This document shows positions 1 to 6,016 of a stretch of DNA of 11,547 nt, piece after piece (position 1 is the first letter of the stretch; the number at the start of each line of letters is the position of its first letter). This DNA comes from CAYRVX01 sp964642165 (GTDB lineage Bacteria; Planctomycetota; Phycisphaerae; SM23-33). The stretch lies in the NCBI GenBank assembly GCA_964642165.1, contig CAZXOC010000243.1:1-11547 (forward strand), given 5' to 3'. The notes under the pieces are model-generated. The model saw nothing but the letters and a program-made list of their open reading frames with translations. It was not told the DNA's origin and made no database searches. Both the position numbers and the translations under genes were made by a program.

Positions 1-101
1 GCCCGCCTTCGCCGCCGCATAAGCCCGGCCTTCTGAGGGAGGCGTCTTGATTGTGTCAGAACTGTCCACTCCTGGGGCTTGCCCGACGGCCCGAAATCGG
101 C

Positions 102-131
102 TTAACATATTGGGTGATAAGTACTTAGTAT
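102..131 (+). promoter_or_regulatory. Candidate sigma70-type promoter overlapping an operator-like palindrome
   Basis: TTAACA at 102-107 and TAGTAT at 126-131 are separated by 18 bp in an AT-rich island inside otherwise GC-rich DNA. The -10 hexamer abuts the TTGTCCA/TGGACAA palindrome that begins at 130, a layout typical of a repressed promoter. It would give a leader of more than 300 nt before the regulator gene at 475. Only the hexamers are seen; activity is inferred. Confidence 0.35.
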
Positions 132-171
132 TGTCCAGATTTTGGACAATCAACCCCTTTTTGGACAATCA
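130..171. promoter_or_regulatory. Operator-like cluster: inverted plus direct repeat of TGGACAAT
   Basis: ATTGTCCA (130-137) and TGGACAAT (143-150) form a perfect 8-bp inverted repeat with a 5-nt spacer. TGGACAAT recurs at 162-169, exactly 19 bp after the first copy, within a longer direct repeat TTTGGACAATCA (141-152 and 160-171). A weaker half-site, TGTCCA, lies at 63-68. Such spaced 8-mers overlapping a possible -10 element look like a binding site for a dimeric regulator, for which the MarR-family protein encoded at 475 is the obvious candidate. The repeats are seen directly; the binding protein is inferred. Confidence 0.55.
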
Positions 172-281
172 GCCTCGCGGTCGCCCGACTCGCCCGCCGA
201 TACGTTCGTAACGCCTTTCGCTCCAAAGATTTCCCACGATTTCGCGCCCCGGCCGGGCTTCCGCCGCTTTCCCGCCGTCAC

Positions 282-351
282 GCAACTCCTTCGTATACGA
301 AAGATACAGAGCTCTTCTGTACTGGATTTACAGCGTATACGAAGCAACTCC
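282..351. repeat. Paired CGTATACG palindromes with flanking GCAACTCC repeats
   Basis: TTCGTATACGAA (290-301) is a perfect 12-bp palindrome. Its core CGTATACGAA recurs at 334-343, placing the two CGTATACG centres 42 bp apart, about four helical turns. GCAACTCC lies just outside each copy (282-289 and 344-351). Between them TACAGA (305-310) and TCTGTA (316-321) form another inverted repeat with a 5-nt spacer. The in-phase spacing suggests two regulator dimers on one DNA face, perhaps with looping. A partner protein is not identifiable from sequence. Confidence 0.5.
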
Positions 352-432
352 CGTGGGCAATCAGCAGCGATGAATGCCACAATGCCGCTTGAATGCCTTA
401 TCTTTGCAGAAATGAGGGAAACGGCAGCTTCT

Positions 433-457
433 TGTGCTTGCGAACATGTTTCGCACA
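433..457. promoter_or_regulatory. Dyad immediately upstream of the MarR-family gene
   Basis: TGTGC (433-437) pairs with GCACA (453-457) around a 15-nt centre that itself holds GCGAA (440-444) opposite TTCGC (450-454) and the perfect palindrome AACATGTT (443-450). It overlaps a candidate promoter (438-466) and ends 17 bp before the start codon, as expected for an autoregulatory MarR operator. The symmetry is seen; the role is inferred. Confidence 0.45.
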
Positions 458-466
458 TGATAGGCT
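438..466 (+). promoter_or_regulatory. Candidate extended -10 promoter for the MarR-family gene (possibly leaderless)
   Basis: TTGCGA (438-443) and TAGGCT (461-466) are 17 bp apart, with a TG two bases upstream of the -10 hexamer (458-459). Transcription would start around 473-475, at or next to the ATG at 475, giving an almost leaderless mRNA. This agrees with the lack of a Shine-Dalgarno sequence in front of that ATG. The hexamers match the consensus only moderately. Confidence 0.3.
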
Positions 467-474
467 AGTCTGCC

Positions 475-1134
475 ATGGAACACGGTACAGAAGAGCGGAG
501 GCACGTTATTGGTGAGCAGGTCACGGGGATGGTGGTCACGGCGTTGCGGCGCATCATCCGGAGCATCGACATACATTCCCATTTCCTCGTCAGCAACTAC
601 GGCCTCACCGGCCCCCAGTTGACCGTGCTGAGGGAACTGTCGCGAACGGAAGGCATGTCCGTCGGGGAACTGACGAGGGCGATCCACCTCAGTCAAGCGA
701 CCGTCACCGGGATCCTCGACCGCCTCGAGAAGCGGCAGATGCTTTGCCGCCAGCGGTCCGACCGTGATAAGCGACGTGTTCTGTTAGAGTTAACGCCAAG
801 GGCACAGGAAATCCTGTCCCTCGCGCCGCCGCCGATTCAAGAGAACTTCACGTTCGAGTTCAGCAAGCTGGCGGACTGGGAGCAGACGCAGATCCTCTCT
901 TCGCTCCAGCGGGTGGTCGGCATGCTGGAGGCCAAGCATCTCGATGCGCCGCCGATCCTAGCAACCGGCCGCATCGATGCAAGCATGGCGGAGACGAAGG
1001 CCTTCCTCGGTCAGCCGCAGGAGGCCGAGGCCGTCCGCCCATCGGACGACGGGGGTGGCGCGGCGCCAGGCGCCGACACGCCAACGCCCGGGGAATCCGC
1101 AGCAGCCCAGCCTGAGAGCCACAAGCATCGCTAG
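475..1134 (+). CDS. MarR-family winged-helix transcriptional regulator
   Basis: 219 residues. The N-terminal part has the MarR layout: dimerisation helix (about 15-40), then LTGPQLTVLREL (44-55), recognition helix around SQATVTGILDRLE (73-85) and a wing with the diagnostic pattern RSDRDKRRVLLELT (94-107), followed by a second dimerisation helix to about 155. Residues about 158-219 are an Ala/Pro/Gly-rich, probably disordered tail, unusual for MarR proteins, which typically run 140-170 residues. The family mostly represses nearby genes and is released by small ligands. Its position ahead of the operon, behind three palindromic elements, suggests it controls itself and perhaps the downstream amine-use genes. 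The ATG at 475 has no clear ribosome binding site; an in-frame ATG at 529 (Met19) is a possible alternative that keeps the DNA-binding domain. The ligand is unknown. Confidence 0.85.
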   Translation: MEHGTEERRHVIGEQVTGMVVTALRRIIRSIDIHSHFLVSNYGLTGPQLTVLRELSRTEGMSVGELTRAIHLSQATVTGILDRLEKRQMLCRQRSDRDKRRVLLELTPRAQEILSLAPPPIQENFTFEFSKLADWEQTQILSSLQRVVGMLEAKHLDAPPILATGRIDASMAETKAFLGQPQEAEAVRPSDDGGGAAPGADTPTPGESAAAQPESHKHR

Positions 1135-1322
1135 GTAGGTTGCGGAGGTCCCCCGGGCAGGCGATCCAGGCGGCGTGGTAATGCGCGTGTGGCCGGCGCG
1201 CCCGCCGATCGCCGGGCCGCTCGCGCCGGGCGCACGCCAGGCGGCCAGACGTGCGGGGCTGCCGTTCGAAACGCCGAGGTGACGCCGTGCTCCGTGTGAG
1301 GAGAGATCGACAGGACAGCAAG

Positions 1323-1526
1323 ATGGGTATCAAAGTCAGCCCACGACACAACGAGCCGATCGGCAGGGCCCTGAAGCGGCTCAAGAGAATGCTGCAGAAG
1401 GCAGGCCAGAAACGGGACTTAATGAGGCACCGGTATCACGAAACGGAGAGTGTCCGGCGCCGGCGCCAGCGATACAAAAACGCCAAGAAGGCCCGCGCAA
1501 GGGACCGGCAGGTCGGCTGGCGCTGA
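1323..1526 (+). CDS. rpsU: Ribosomal protein bS21
   Basis: 67 residues, the usual size for bS21, a small basic protein of the 30S subunit near the mRNA exit and anti-Shine-Dalgarno region that helps initiation. The family pattern is visible: NEPIGRALKRLKRMLQKAG (10-28), then RHRYHETESVRRRRQR (39-54) and a Lys/Arg-rich C-terminus. The ATG at 1323 is chosen because AGGA (1312-1315) lies 7 nt upstream and the family homology begins there; the open frame extends to an ATG at 1251 but that part has no bS21 character. It lies 188 bp after the regulator and 111 bp before the methyltransferase operon, with no clear terminator on either side. A ribosomal gene between a MarR regulator and a catabolic operon is odd and may be simple adjacency. 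Confidence 0.9.
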   Translation: MGIKVSPRHNEPIGRALKRLKRMLQKAGQKRDLMRHRYHETESVRRRRQRYKNAKKARARDRQVGWR

Positions 1527-1620
1527 GCAAACGGAGTCCGAACCGTCTGCCCCGCCGGCTGAGCAACGGGTCGAAGCCCGCCGATTCGGAGAGACATCCG
1601 TTCGCCGCCGGGCGACCAGG

Positions 1621-1631
1621 AAGGAGAAGGA
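1621..1631 (+). promoter_or_regulatory. Strong purine-rich ribosome binding site of the first MttB-family gene
   Basis: AAGGAGAAGGA contains two overlapping Shine-Dalgarno cores; AAGGA at 1627-1631 ends 6 nt before the ATG at 1638. It is the strongest site in the window and fixes the start of the operon's first gene. Confidence 0.7.
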
Positions 1632-1637
1632 ACAGCC

Positions 1638-3173
1638 ATGACCGCTGCGACGCATACGGAACCGGGGCTGTCCGCTTCGCTCTACCAGCCATTGTGCGAG
1701 GCGGACGTGAAGCGGATCGCCGACGCGGCCCTGGAGGTGCTGGCCAGGTCGGGGATGGCCGTCCATTCCGACACGGCGTTTGAGGCGCTGCGGGTTGTTG
1801 GCGCCACCGTCGATGGCGAAAGCCGGACGGTCCGCTTCCCTCGGGGCCTGGTGGAGGATGCGATCGCGTCGAACCCCTCGTCGATCACGCTGTTCTCGCG
1901 GGACGGGCAGCACGACGTCGTCCTGGAGGGATCGCGCGTCCACTACGGCACCGGAGGGACGGCGCTGTACGTGATCGATCCCGACAAGGGGCATCGACGG
2001 AAGGCTCAGATCGCCGACGTCGTCCTGAATGCGCGCGTGGTGGACGCCTTGGACAACGTGCACCTGCACACGATCAACGTCTTCCCCCACGACGTGCGGG
2101 GCACGGACGACATCGATGTGAACCGCTTCTACCATTCCCTGGATCACACGACCAAGCACGTGATGGGCGGGGTGTACTCGCTGCCCGGCTGCAAGAAGGT
2201 CGTGGAGATGGCCCGGACCGTCGCCGCCGGGACGGAGTCGCTCCGGAGGAAGCCGTTCGTCTCGTTCATCACGTTGATCATCAGCCCGTTCAAGATCGAC
2301 GACCGCTACGGCGAGATGACCTGCTACCTGGCCGGCGAAGGCTTGCCCGTGGTCGTGCCGACCGAGCCCATCTGCGGGACCACCGCCCCGATCACGCTGG
2401 CGGGCAACGTGCTGACGCACGTGGCTGAGACGTTGGGCGGCATCGCGATGATCCAGGCCGTTCGCAAAGGGGCGCCGGGCATTTGCGGCAGCGTCGGGTC
2501 GATCCCTGACCTCAGAACGATGAACCACCTGGGCGGGCCGATCGAACGTGCGATGATCAACGCGGCCGTAGCGCAGGTCATCCAGCACTTCGGGCTGCCG
2601 TTGTATTCGACCGGCGGAACCACGGACGCCAAGGAGATGAACGCCCAGGCCGCCTACGAGAGCGCCATGTCCAGCCTGCTGGTCGCCATGTCCGGGGCCA
2701 ATTACATCCACGACGCCGCCGGCCTCATGGAGGCGGACCTGACCATCTCGTACGACAAGCTCGTCGTGGACAACGAGATCCTCGGGATGTGCCAGCGCGT
2801 GCTTCGGGGTATCGAGGTCAATGACGAAACGCTGGCAACGGAGTTGATGATCGAGAAGGGCCCGGGGGGCGACTACCTCGTCGAGGACCACACGATCCGG
2901 CACATGCGCGGCGAGTTCCTCATGCCCGATCTGGCCAACCGGCAGAAGCGGGAGGACAATCCGGGCCTGGCCGACGCCTTGTCGCGGGCCAAGCGGTTCG
3001 TCCGCCGCATCCGCAACACCAGGCCCGAGAGCCGCTTGGACGACGCCGTTCGCCGGCGGATTCTCCGGGACTTTCCCGAGATCCTCTCGGGGCGCGCCCG
3101 GCTGCTTCGCAGGTCGCCGGGCCGGTACGTCTCCGCCGAACGGGTCGCCGCTGACGTCGGCCTCTGGGAATGA
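1638..3173 (+). CDS. MttB-superfamily (non-pyrrolysine) methylamine/betaine methyltransferase, copy 1
   Basis: 511 residues, matching the trimethylamine methyltransferase (MttB) superfamily, whose members move a methyl group from a methylated or quaternary amine to a Co(I) corrinoid protein in the cytoplasm. Recognisable parts are YGTGGTALYVID near residue 108, a conserved block from P244 (PICGTTAPITLAGNVL), a GSVGSIPDLRT block and YSTGGTTDAKEMNAQ (323-337), followed by SGANYIHDAAGLME. Archaeal MttB carries pyrrolysine (in-frame TAG) at about two thirds of the chain; this frame has no TAG and ends in TGA, so it belongs with the non-Pyl homologues such as MtgB, MtpB, MtcB and MtyB. The exact substrate cannot be read. 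The last ~60 residues are Arg-rich. The next MttB-family gene starts 6 nt later. No corrinoid partner is encoded in the window. Confidence 0.9.
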   Translation: MTAATHTEPGLSASLYQPLCEADVKRIADAALEVLARSGMAVHSDTAFEALRVVGATVDGESRTVRFPRGLVEDAIASNPSSITLFSRDGQHDVVLEGSRVHYGTGGTALYVIDPDKGHRRKAQIADVVLNARVVDALDNVHLHTINVFPHDVRGTDDIDVNRFYHSLDHTTKHVMGGVYSLPGCKKVVEMARTVAAGTESLRRKPFVSFITLIISPFKIDDRYGEMTCYLAGEGLPVVVPTEPICGTTAPITLAGNVLTHVAETLGGIAMIQAVRKGAPGICGSVGSIPDLRTMNHLGGPIERAMINAAVAQVIQHFGLPLYSTGGTTDAKEMNAQAAYESAMSSLLVAMSGANYIHDAAGLMEADLTISYDKLVVDNEILGMCQRVLRGIEVNDETLATELMIEKGPGGDYLVEDHTIRHMRGEFLMPDLANRQKREDNPGLADALSRAKRFVRRIRNTRPESRLDDAVRRRILRDFPEILSGRARLLRRSPGRYVSAERVAADVGLWE

Positions 3174-3179
3174 AGACAG

Positions 3180-4661
3180 ATGAGCGAAACCGCACAGCGT
3201 GAGGGCGTCATTGTCCGGCCGGAGCGCCGCTTGTCGGACGAGCAAATCCGGCTGATGGACGGCGTCTCGCGCGACCTGCTCTACGATCCCGGACTGCTGT
3301 GCTACAACGCCGAGGCCGTGGAGATCTTCCAGCAGGCCGGGGCCGTCATCGAGCCGGGCCCCGACTGGGTCCGGGTGCGCGTGACCGAAGCGGTGCTGGA
3401 TCGGGCGTTGAGCTCGGCTCCCTCGCGGATCGTCCTGGGCGCGCGCCGTCCCGAGAACCGCCTGATCCTGGACGCCGCCGAGCCCCGCGTGCGGTTCGGC
3501 AGCGGGGCGGAGACCAACATCTGGCTGGACGTGGCCTTCGACGGGGCCACGCCGACCTTCACGCGCCGCAAGGGCTCGGTGGATCGCCTGTGCAAGGCGG
3601 CCCACCTGTGCGACCACCTCGAGAACCTCGATTTCTTCATCCGCTGCGTGAACATCCAGGACGAGGGCATCACGGCCGCGAACAAGGACGTCAACAAGCT
3701 CTTCGCCTCCCTGGACAACATCACCAAGCACGTCCAGGCCGGGCTGACGAGCCTGGAGGCCCTGGACGACGTCATCCGGATGGGCGAGATCATCGCGGGC
3801 GGGGCGGAGGCCTTCCGAGAGAACCCCGTGCTGTCGTTCATCACCTGCGTGATCAAGAGCCCGTTCCAGATCGTGGACGACACGGCCGCCAAGCTGATCG
3901 CGATCTCCCGGAAGCGCGCCCCGTTGGTGATTTCGAGCTGCCCGATGGGCGGGGCGACGGGGCCGTTCGACGAGTTCGGCATGGTGGCCCAGATCAACGC
4001 GGAGCTGCTGGCCGGCGTGACGCTGAACCAGCTCGTCTCGCCGGGCGCGCCGGTCCTCTACGGGGCGGTCCCCGTCCGCACGCGCCTGGACAACCTCAAC
4101 GACATGTACGGCGCCCCGGAGGCCGTGCACTACACGATCGACTGCGCGCAGATGGCCCGGTTCTACGGCCTGCCGTGCTACTCGACCGCCGGCGTGGGCG
4201 ACACGGACGTGCCGGGCATCCAGGCCAACACGGAGAAGTTGCTGACGCTGCTGACCGTGCCGCGCAGCGGGGCGCAGTACATTCACTACGCGTTCGGCCT
4301 GCTGGAGCGGACCAACGTCTTCTGCCCCGAGCAAGCGGTCCTGGACGACGCCCACATCGGCATCGCCAAGGAGCTGCTGCGCGAGACGAACGTCGAAGAG
4401 CGGCGGCGCGACGGCGTGATCCGCACCGTCCGGGAGGTGATGGGAACGGATCACAGGACCTACGTCTATCACCTGCCCCTGCCGTCGCGCGAACCGGTGT
4501 ACGTCCGGTACCCGCTCGAGGACGAGGCCGGGGCCCTGCACGCCGCCCATGAGAGATACCACGAGATCCTGAACCGGCCTCGGAACCACCTGCCGGAGGG
4601 CATCCGGCGGGACCTCACCGCCTCGCTCGACGGCATCCTGCCGCAATGCCTGACCTGCTGA
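3180..4661 (+). CDS. MttB-superfamily (non-pyrrolysine) methyltransferase, divergent copy 2
   Basis: 493 residues; same fold family as the preceding gene but clearly not a recent duplicate. Parallel blocks are FGSGAETNIWLD (copy 1: YGTGGTALYVID), LFASLDNITKHV (copy 1: YHSLDHTTKHV), PVLSFITCVIKSPFQI (copy 1: PFVSFITLIISPFKI), PMGGATGPF (copy 1: PICGTTAPI) and YSTAGVGDTDVPGIQA (copy 1: YSTGGTTDAKEMNAQA). The C-terminal ~80 residues are unlike copy 1. No in-frame TAG, so it needs no pyrrolysine. It begins 6 nt after copy 1 with only a weak GAAGA ribosome binding site, so translation is probably coupled. Two dissimilar MttB-type proteins in tandem could form a hetero-oligomer or act on successive methylated substrates; both ideas are inference. 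Substrate unknown. Confidence 0.9.
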   Translation: MSETAQREGVIVRPERRLSDEQIRLMDGVSRDLLYDPGLLCYNAEAVEIFQQAGAVIEPGPDWVRVRVTEAVLDRALSSAPSRIVLGARRPENRLILDAAEPRVRFGSGAETNIWLDVAFDGATPTFTRRKGSVDRLCKAAHLCDHLENLDFFIRCVNIQDEGITAANKDVNKLFASLDNITKHVQAGLTSLEALDDVIRMGEIIAGGAEAFRENPVLSFITCVIKSPFQIVDDTAAKLIAISRKRAPLVISSCPMGGATGPFDEFGMVAQINAELLAGVTLNQLVSPGAPVLYGAVPVRTRLDNLNDMYGAPEAVHYTIDCAQMARFYGLPCYSTAGVGDTDVPGIQANTEKLLTLLTVPRSGAQYIHYAFGLLERTNVFCPEQAVLDDAHIGIAKELLRETNVEERRRDGVIRTVREVMGTDHRTYVYHLPLPSREPVYVRYPLEDEAGALHAAHERYHEILNRPRNHLPEGIRRDLTASLDGILPQCLTC

Positions 4662-4667
4662 AAGGAG
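4661..4667 (+). promoter_or_regulatory. Ribosome binding site that decides the methyltransferase start
   Basis: AAAGGAG lies 11 nt before the ATG at 4679, overlapping the last base of the previous gene's stop. The earlier in-frame ATG at 4646 has no comparable site and would overlap the upstream gene by 16 nt, so 4679 is preferred. Confidence 0.6.
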
Positions 4668-4678
4668 CATCGAGGAAC

Positions 4679-5986
4679 ATGCCCACCGCCGCCGGACAAG
4701 AACAGATGCCCGCCTACAGCGAAGCCGTCAAGAGCGGACTGTATGCCAAGCGGTCCGGGCTTGTCGGCAAGTACGACAACGTGCGCCGCTACTGGGAGGA
4801 TGAGATTACCCGGATCTTCCTTCGCCCGTACCTCCAGAAGCTCATCGACCGCAGCCAGTCGCTGATGCGGCGGATCCGGATCCTGGACCTCGGCTGCGGC
4901 AGCGCCGACGGCTACGAGCTGCTCGCCGGCGTCCGGCAGCGGGACGCCGATCTCCAGCAACTGGAGGTGGACCTCCTCTCGGAGGAGATCCTCGGCGTCT
5001 ACACAGGGGTGGATCTGAACGAGGACCTTCTCGACCAGGCCCGGGGCATCTACGGCGACAATCCCAAGATGGCCTTCCGCCAGGCCGACTTCACGCAGGG
5101 GCTTCCCGTCGGGCATGACGAGAAGCCCTACGACTTGTACTTCTCCTCTTTCGGCACGTTCTCCCATCACAACGACGACGAGACGGCCGTCCGGCTGCTG
5201 GCGGAGATTGCCGAGAGGACGGAGGACTACTGCATCATCGTCTGTGACTGGCTGGGACGGTACTCCTACGAATGGCAGAGCCTCTGGAGGACCGACCTGG
5301 ACGAGCTGAAGAACATGGACTACGTGGTGTCCTACATCTACGGCCCGGAGGAGCGGGAGGAGCAGCGCGATCAGCTCCAGCACCTCACGCTGCGGCTGAT
5401 GAGTCGCGGCGAGGCGGAGGCCATCGTGGCGGAGGCGAGCAAGCGGGCGGGCGTGGAGATCCGACCGCTTCAGTACTTCGACCGATCGGTCTTCTGCGGC
5501 CGGCACATGGACACGGGCGAGTACAATCCCCACGCCCAGCCGATTCGCAACGCGATCAACAACCTGCACGAGACCAACCTGCGGACGGAGCTTCATACGC
5601 TGCTGGTGAACTACGTCGGCAAGCCGGGCTTCGACTTCATCAACGACTACTACGAGCACCTCCAGATGTGCTGGAACGCGATCGTGCACTACGTGGATGG
5701 GCTCATGGAGAACTTCGACGAGGAGAAACGAGCGTACACGACAGAGCCCCCGCCCCCGCCGGTCTCCTGTCCGCCGGCGCTGGCAGACATGTTTGAGCGG
5801 ATGAGGCTGGTTGTGGAAGGCATCGGCTGGCTTCGGTACGGCCTGCCGCGCGAGAATATCATCGAGCCGCAACTGGGCTACGCGCTGCGGTACCTCGCCT
5901 GCAATCTCCAGCAGGGCCAGGGTTGCGGCCACGGGCTCGTGGGCGTCTTCGAAGTGGGCAAGAGCGCAGCGGCAAGCCAGCCTTAA
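4679..5986 (+). CDS. Class I SAM-dependent methyltransferase with a long extra C-terminal region
   Basis: 435 residues from the preferred ATG at 4679. Residues about 64-170 form a Rossmann methyltransferase core: motif I RILDLGCGSADG (D70-L-G-C-G74), an acidic strand end YTGVDLNEDLLDQAR (motif II), RQADFTQGLP, and motif IV-like DLYFSSFGTFSHHNDDE. These identify SAM binding but not the acceptor. About 250 residues follow with no family I recognise; they include a proline run near the C-terminal third (around 5746-5772) and several aromatic and Cys/His residues. The N-terminus (YSEAVKSGLYAKRSGLVGKYD) probably caps the SAM site. It lies 17 bp after the second MttB-family gene and 30 bp before the amide-ligase-like gene. 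A SAM methyltransferase is not a usual part of MttB systems, which move methyl groups through corrinoid and folate, so it may build rather than degrade the methylated compound. Acceptor unknown. Confidence 0.75.
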   Translation: MPTAAGQEQMPAYSEAVKSGLYAKRSGLVGKYDNVRRYWEDEITRIFLRPYLQKLIDRSQSLMRRIRILDLGCGSADGYELLAGVRQRDADLQQLEVDLLSEEILGVYTGVDLNEDLLDQARGIYGDNPKMAFRQADFTQGLPVGHDEKPYDLYFSSFGTFSHHNDDETAVRLLAEIAERTEDYCIIVCDWLGRYSYEWQSLWRTDLDELKNMDYVVSYIYGPEEREEQRDQLQHLTLRLMSRGEAEAIVAEASKRAGVEIRPLQYFDRSVFCGRHMDTGEYNPHAQPIRNAINNLHETNLRTELHTLLVNYVGKPGFDFINDYYEHLQMCWNAIVHYVDGLMENFDEEKRAYTTEPPPPPVSCPPALADMFERMRLVVEGIGWLRYGLPRENIIEPQLGYALRYLACNLQQGQGCGHGLVGVFEVGKSAAASQP

Positions 5987-6004
5987 TCGCCGAGGGGCCA
6001 TGGG

Positions 6005-6013
6005 AAGGAAGAG
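6005..6013 (+). promoter_or_regulatory. Ribosome binding site for the GTG-start amide-ligase-like gene
   Basis: AAGGAAGAG ends 3 nt before GTG 6017, with the AGGA core about 7 nt away. The frame is closed upstream by TAA at 5984-5986 with no ATG between, so GTG 6017 is the only credible start. This matters because it fixes residue 2 as Ala rather than the catalytic Cys. Confidence 0.65.
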
Positions 6014-6016
6014 ACG

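Noticed and set aside
1..36. Possible 3' end of an upstream gene (Ala-rich codons to TAA at 20-22, or another frame to TGA at 34-36)
   Set aside because: Only a few codons are present and two frames are equally plausible, so no product or even frame can be supported.
290..343. loxP-like wording (CTTCGTATA / TATACGAAG) suggesting a tyrosine-recombinase site
   Set aside because: The arms overlap at TATA instead of flanking an 8-bp spacer, the outer bases do not match, and no recombinase is encoded nearby; an operator pair is simpler.
142..468. 108-residue open frame across the upstream region
   Set aside because: It starts inside the TGGACAAT array and runs through all the palindromes, has no ribosome binding site and no recognisable domain; the sequence is better explained as regulatory DNA.
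1527..1637. Terminator or separate promoter between bS21 and the first MttB-family gene
   Set aside because: No stable hairpin with a T-run and no convincing -35/-10 pair can be seen; only a short near-repeat of GCTGAGCAA is present.
1638..3173. Pyrrolysine-containing MttB
   Set aside because: The frame has no internal TAG and ends in TGA; there are no pyl genes in the window.
1419..4670. Minus-strand open frame of 1083 codons opposite the two MttB-family genes
   Set aside because: It is the shadow of high-GC coding sequence on the + strand. The composition (His/Asp/Arg/Val-rich, no domain) is typical of antisense frames, while the + strand frames match known families end to end. The other long minus-strand frames at 4469-6094, 6314-7174 and 8151-9725 are rejected for the same reason.
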